Below are positions 26,272 through 27,639 of a stretch of DNA of 27,639 nucleotides, in pieces. Within the stretch, counting starts at the first letter, position 1. Each line of letters starts with the position of its first letter. Source of the stretch: Mesostigma viride (lineage: Eukaryota > Streptophyta > Mesostigmatophyceae > Mesostigmatales > Mesostigmataceae); contig RPFO01001987.1 in assembly GCA_009746045.1 (NCBI GenBank), forward strand, positions 1 to 27,639, in the 5' to 3' direction. Position numbers and translations under genes: made by a program. The notes under the pieces are model-generated. The model was not told the origin of the DNA. It ran no database searches and was given only the letters and a program-made list of their open reading frames with translations.

Positions 26272-27639
26272 ATCAGCCCCCCTTTGATGTCCGTCCTTCT
26301 CGGGTGGGGCGACCTCATCCGTACGTGGAAGGCGGGCGACGTCCCGTCCGCAGTGGCGTTAGAAAACGAGCTATCCAAATCGTGGGCCAGCGCCATGAGA
26401 GGACCGATGGCGGACGGAGTCGTAGGAGTATCCACCGTCCAGCAGTCGTACAATTACCGCGCGAACGATTTTGCGTCTACCGGTCACAACATGAGCCGCA
26501 TCAACACGTTCGTTGCCAATCAGAGCGCCGATTACTCGACCCGAGCGCAGACAAGAGCCGTCGCGGTCGCTCTGGGATACTCCGTCATCCCGCTCCCCTC
26601 CGCGACCTCGACAACCGCGACGACCGCGTCGACCGCGTCGACCTCGACGACCCAGACAAGCACTTCGGCCGGCTCCTCCGCAAGCACGGAGCCTGTTCTT
26701 ACGCTGAGCGAGGCAGGGGGGCCGTCGCAAGCATGTGGAACAAGGACGACGTAGACGGCGCCTTGAGACGGTTCTACCACTACGCGTTCGACGCGAGTCC
26801 GGCGTTCGGCCAAGTCGACCTCGCGAACGACGTTGTCAAGTTCACGCCCATGACGAGATGGGCTAAGGCAGTGAAGTCGAAATCTTCGAGCCTCGACAGA
26901 AAATACATGGCGGCCGCGTTTAACTCTTCTGCCGCGATTCCCGAACTCAAGAAGGCGTTTTGGTCCATACCTGTCGACTTGCCCTCCGCGATGACATTGT
27001 TAGACGTCCTGATGAATCACGCGGCCACGCTGACTTCCGAAGAGGCAAACAACGCGGTGGATCTCGCATTTTGCAGGGATCAGGTGACTCTCTTCCTCTC
27101 GAAACCTGGAAATTCGTCCATGCACGCCAACATGAAGAAAATGGCGCTGGATACAAAGACGTTCACAGAAGACGTCCTGACAGAATGGATGAACTACGAC
27201 AGGGACAACGTCTCGTATAATGGCCAGATCAGGACCTCGAGGCCTACTCAGACGTGGGGTGTGTCGAACAACGTCACGTGGACGAACTTTGGGTTGAACG
27301 TGATTCCCGCTGGTTCTTCTTCTGACTCGCTCACTTCCGTGAGTTTGAGCGCGTGCGCAGAAGCCTGCGCCAAGGATAACGCGAAGTGCGCAGGATTCAC
27401 GTGGCGACCCACCAACAAGGCCGATCCGTCGAAGGGTAATTGTTGGTTCAAGTCCGACGTCACGTCGAAGTCCATCCCCAGCTCCCGGATGTTCTTCACG
27501 TTTACGAACCCGGACTTTGGCAAACCGAACGAAACCGCTCCTGAGCCGCCCGCGACGCAATCTAGCACCCCTCCTCCACCACCACAGGCTCCGGCTCAAC
27601 CTAGCAACCCTCCTCCACAACAACAGGCTCCAACTCAAC
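26267..27639 (+). pseudogene. PAN/Apple-domain gene, copy 2, 3' part after the retrotransposon
   Basis: This resumes the gene exactly where copy 1 has position 616 and runs to the window edge with about seven substitutions. A second G7-to-G6 loss (1065-1071 versus 26716-26721) breaks the frame at about 26720. Downstream the PAN module at about 27250-27510 is identical in its cysteine motifs. Only two 39-nt proline-repeat units are present before the window ends, precisely at a unit boundary, consistent with an assembly that stopped in the tandem repeat. Confidence 0.8.

Noticed and set aside
1-27639. CRISPR arrays, tRNA or rRNA genes
   Set aside because: No regularly spaced direct repeats of CRISPR size and no cloverleaf or rRNA-like sequence was seen by eye; a tRNAscan or Infernal run would settle it.
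1-27639. Complete virophage or polinton-like genome of 18 kb
   Set aside because: The unit size fits, but I cannot recognise a major capsid protein, packaging ATPase, maturation protease, or primase/polymerase among the genes. A D6/D11 helicase and a class II reductase fit a larger virus better.

Overview
The window looks like DNA of a large eukaryotic dsDNA virus (nucleocytoviricot-like), free or endogenised, into which a young Ty1/copia-type LTR retrotransposon has inserted. The viral part is GC- and CpG-rich, intron-free and tightly packed on both strands, with start/stop overlaps (ATGA at 2286, CTAG at 14875-14878). Its most diagnostic gene is a poxvirus D6/D11-type SF2 helicase (14875-16886). 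It also carries a B12-dependent class II ribonucleotide reductase (4058-6118) and virion-surface-like proteins with PAN/Apple, LamG and SPRY folds. I found no major capsid protein, packaging ATPase or DNA polymerase, so this is probably a segment of a larger genome. The host is unknown; CpG-to-TpG changes suggest residence in a methylated eukaryotic genome.

Layout: 1-2289 is the 3' part of a large PAN-domain gene (copy 1). 2286-4061 is a cassette of four small proteins, each with a hydrophobic segment near the C-terminus. 4058-6118 (-) is the reductase. 6148-11572 (-) is a fibre, SPRY and multi-LamG adhesin cluster. 11454-12038 (+) is an unknown gene without a 5' end. 12208-13437 (-) is a GNAT-like protein. 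13490-13702 (+) is a small protein with an acylation-type N-terminus. 13730-14878 (+) is a multipass membrane protein. 14875-16886 (-) is the helicase. 16939-18613 and 26267-27639 are a second copy of the PAN gene, split by the retrotransposon at 18614-26266.

The two PAN gene copies lie 17,997 bp apart and are about 99% identical. Copy 1 keeps the empty insertion site, so the retrotransposon boundaries are exact: 471-bp LTRs with one mismatch, 5-bp target duplication GGTAC, terminal inverted repeat AGTTAG/CTAACT. Its pol has the order integrase, protease, reverse transcriptase, RNase H. Ty1/copia elements normally place protease before integrase, so this is the most unusual architecture in the window.

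Nearly every reading-frame break has the same form: one base missing in a short homopolymer. This includes the gag-pol junction. The pattern points to homopolymer undercalling in the assembly, or to deletion-biased decay, so the broken genes should not be called dead without checking reads.
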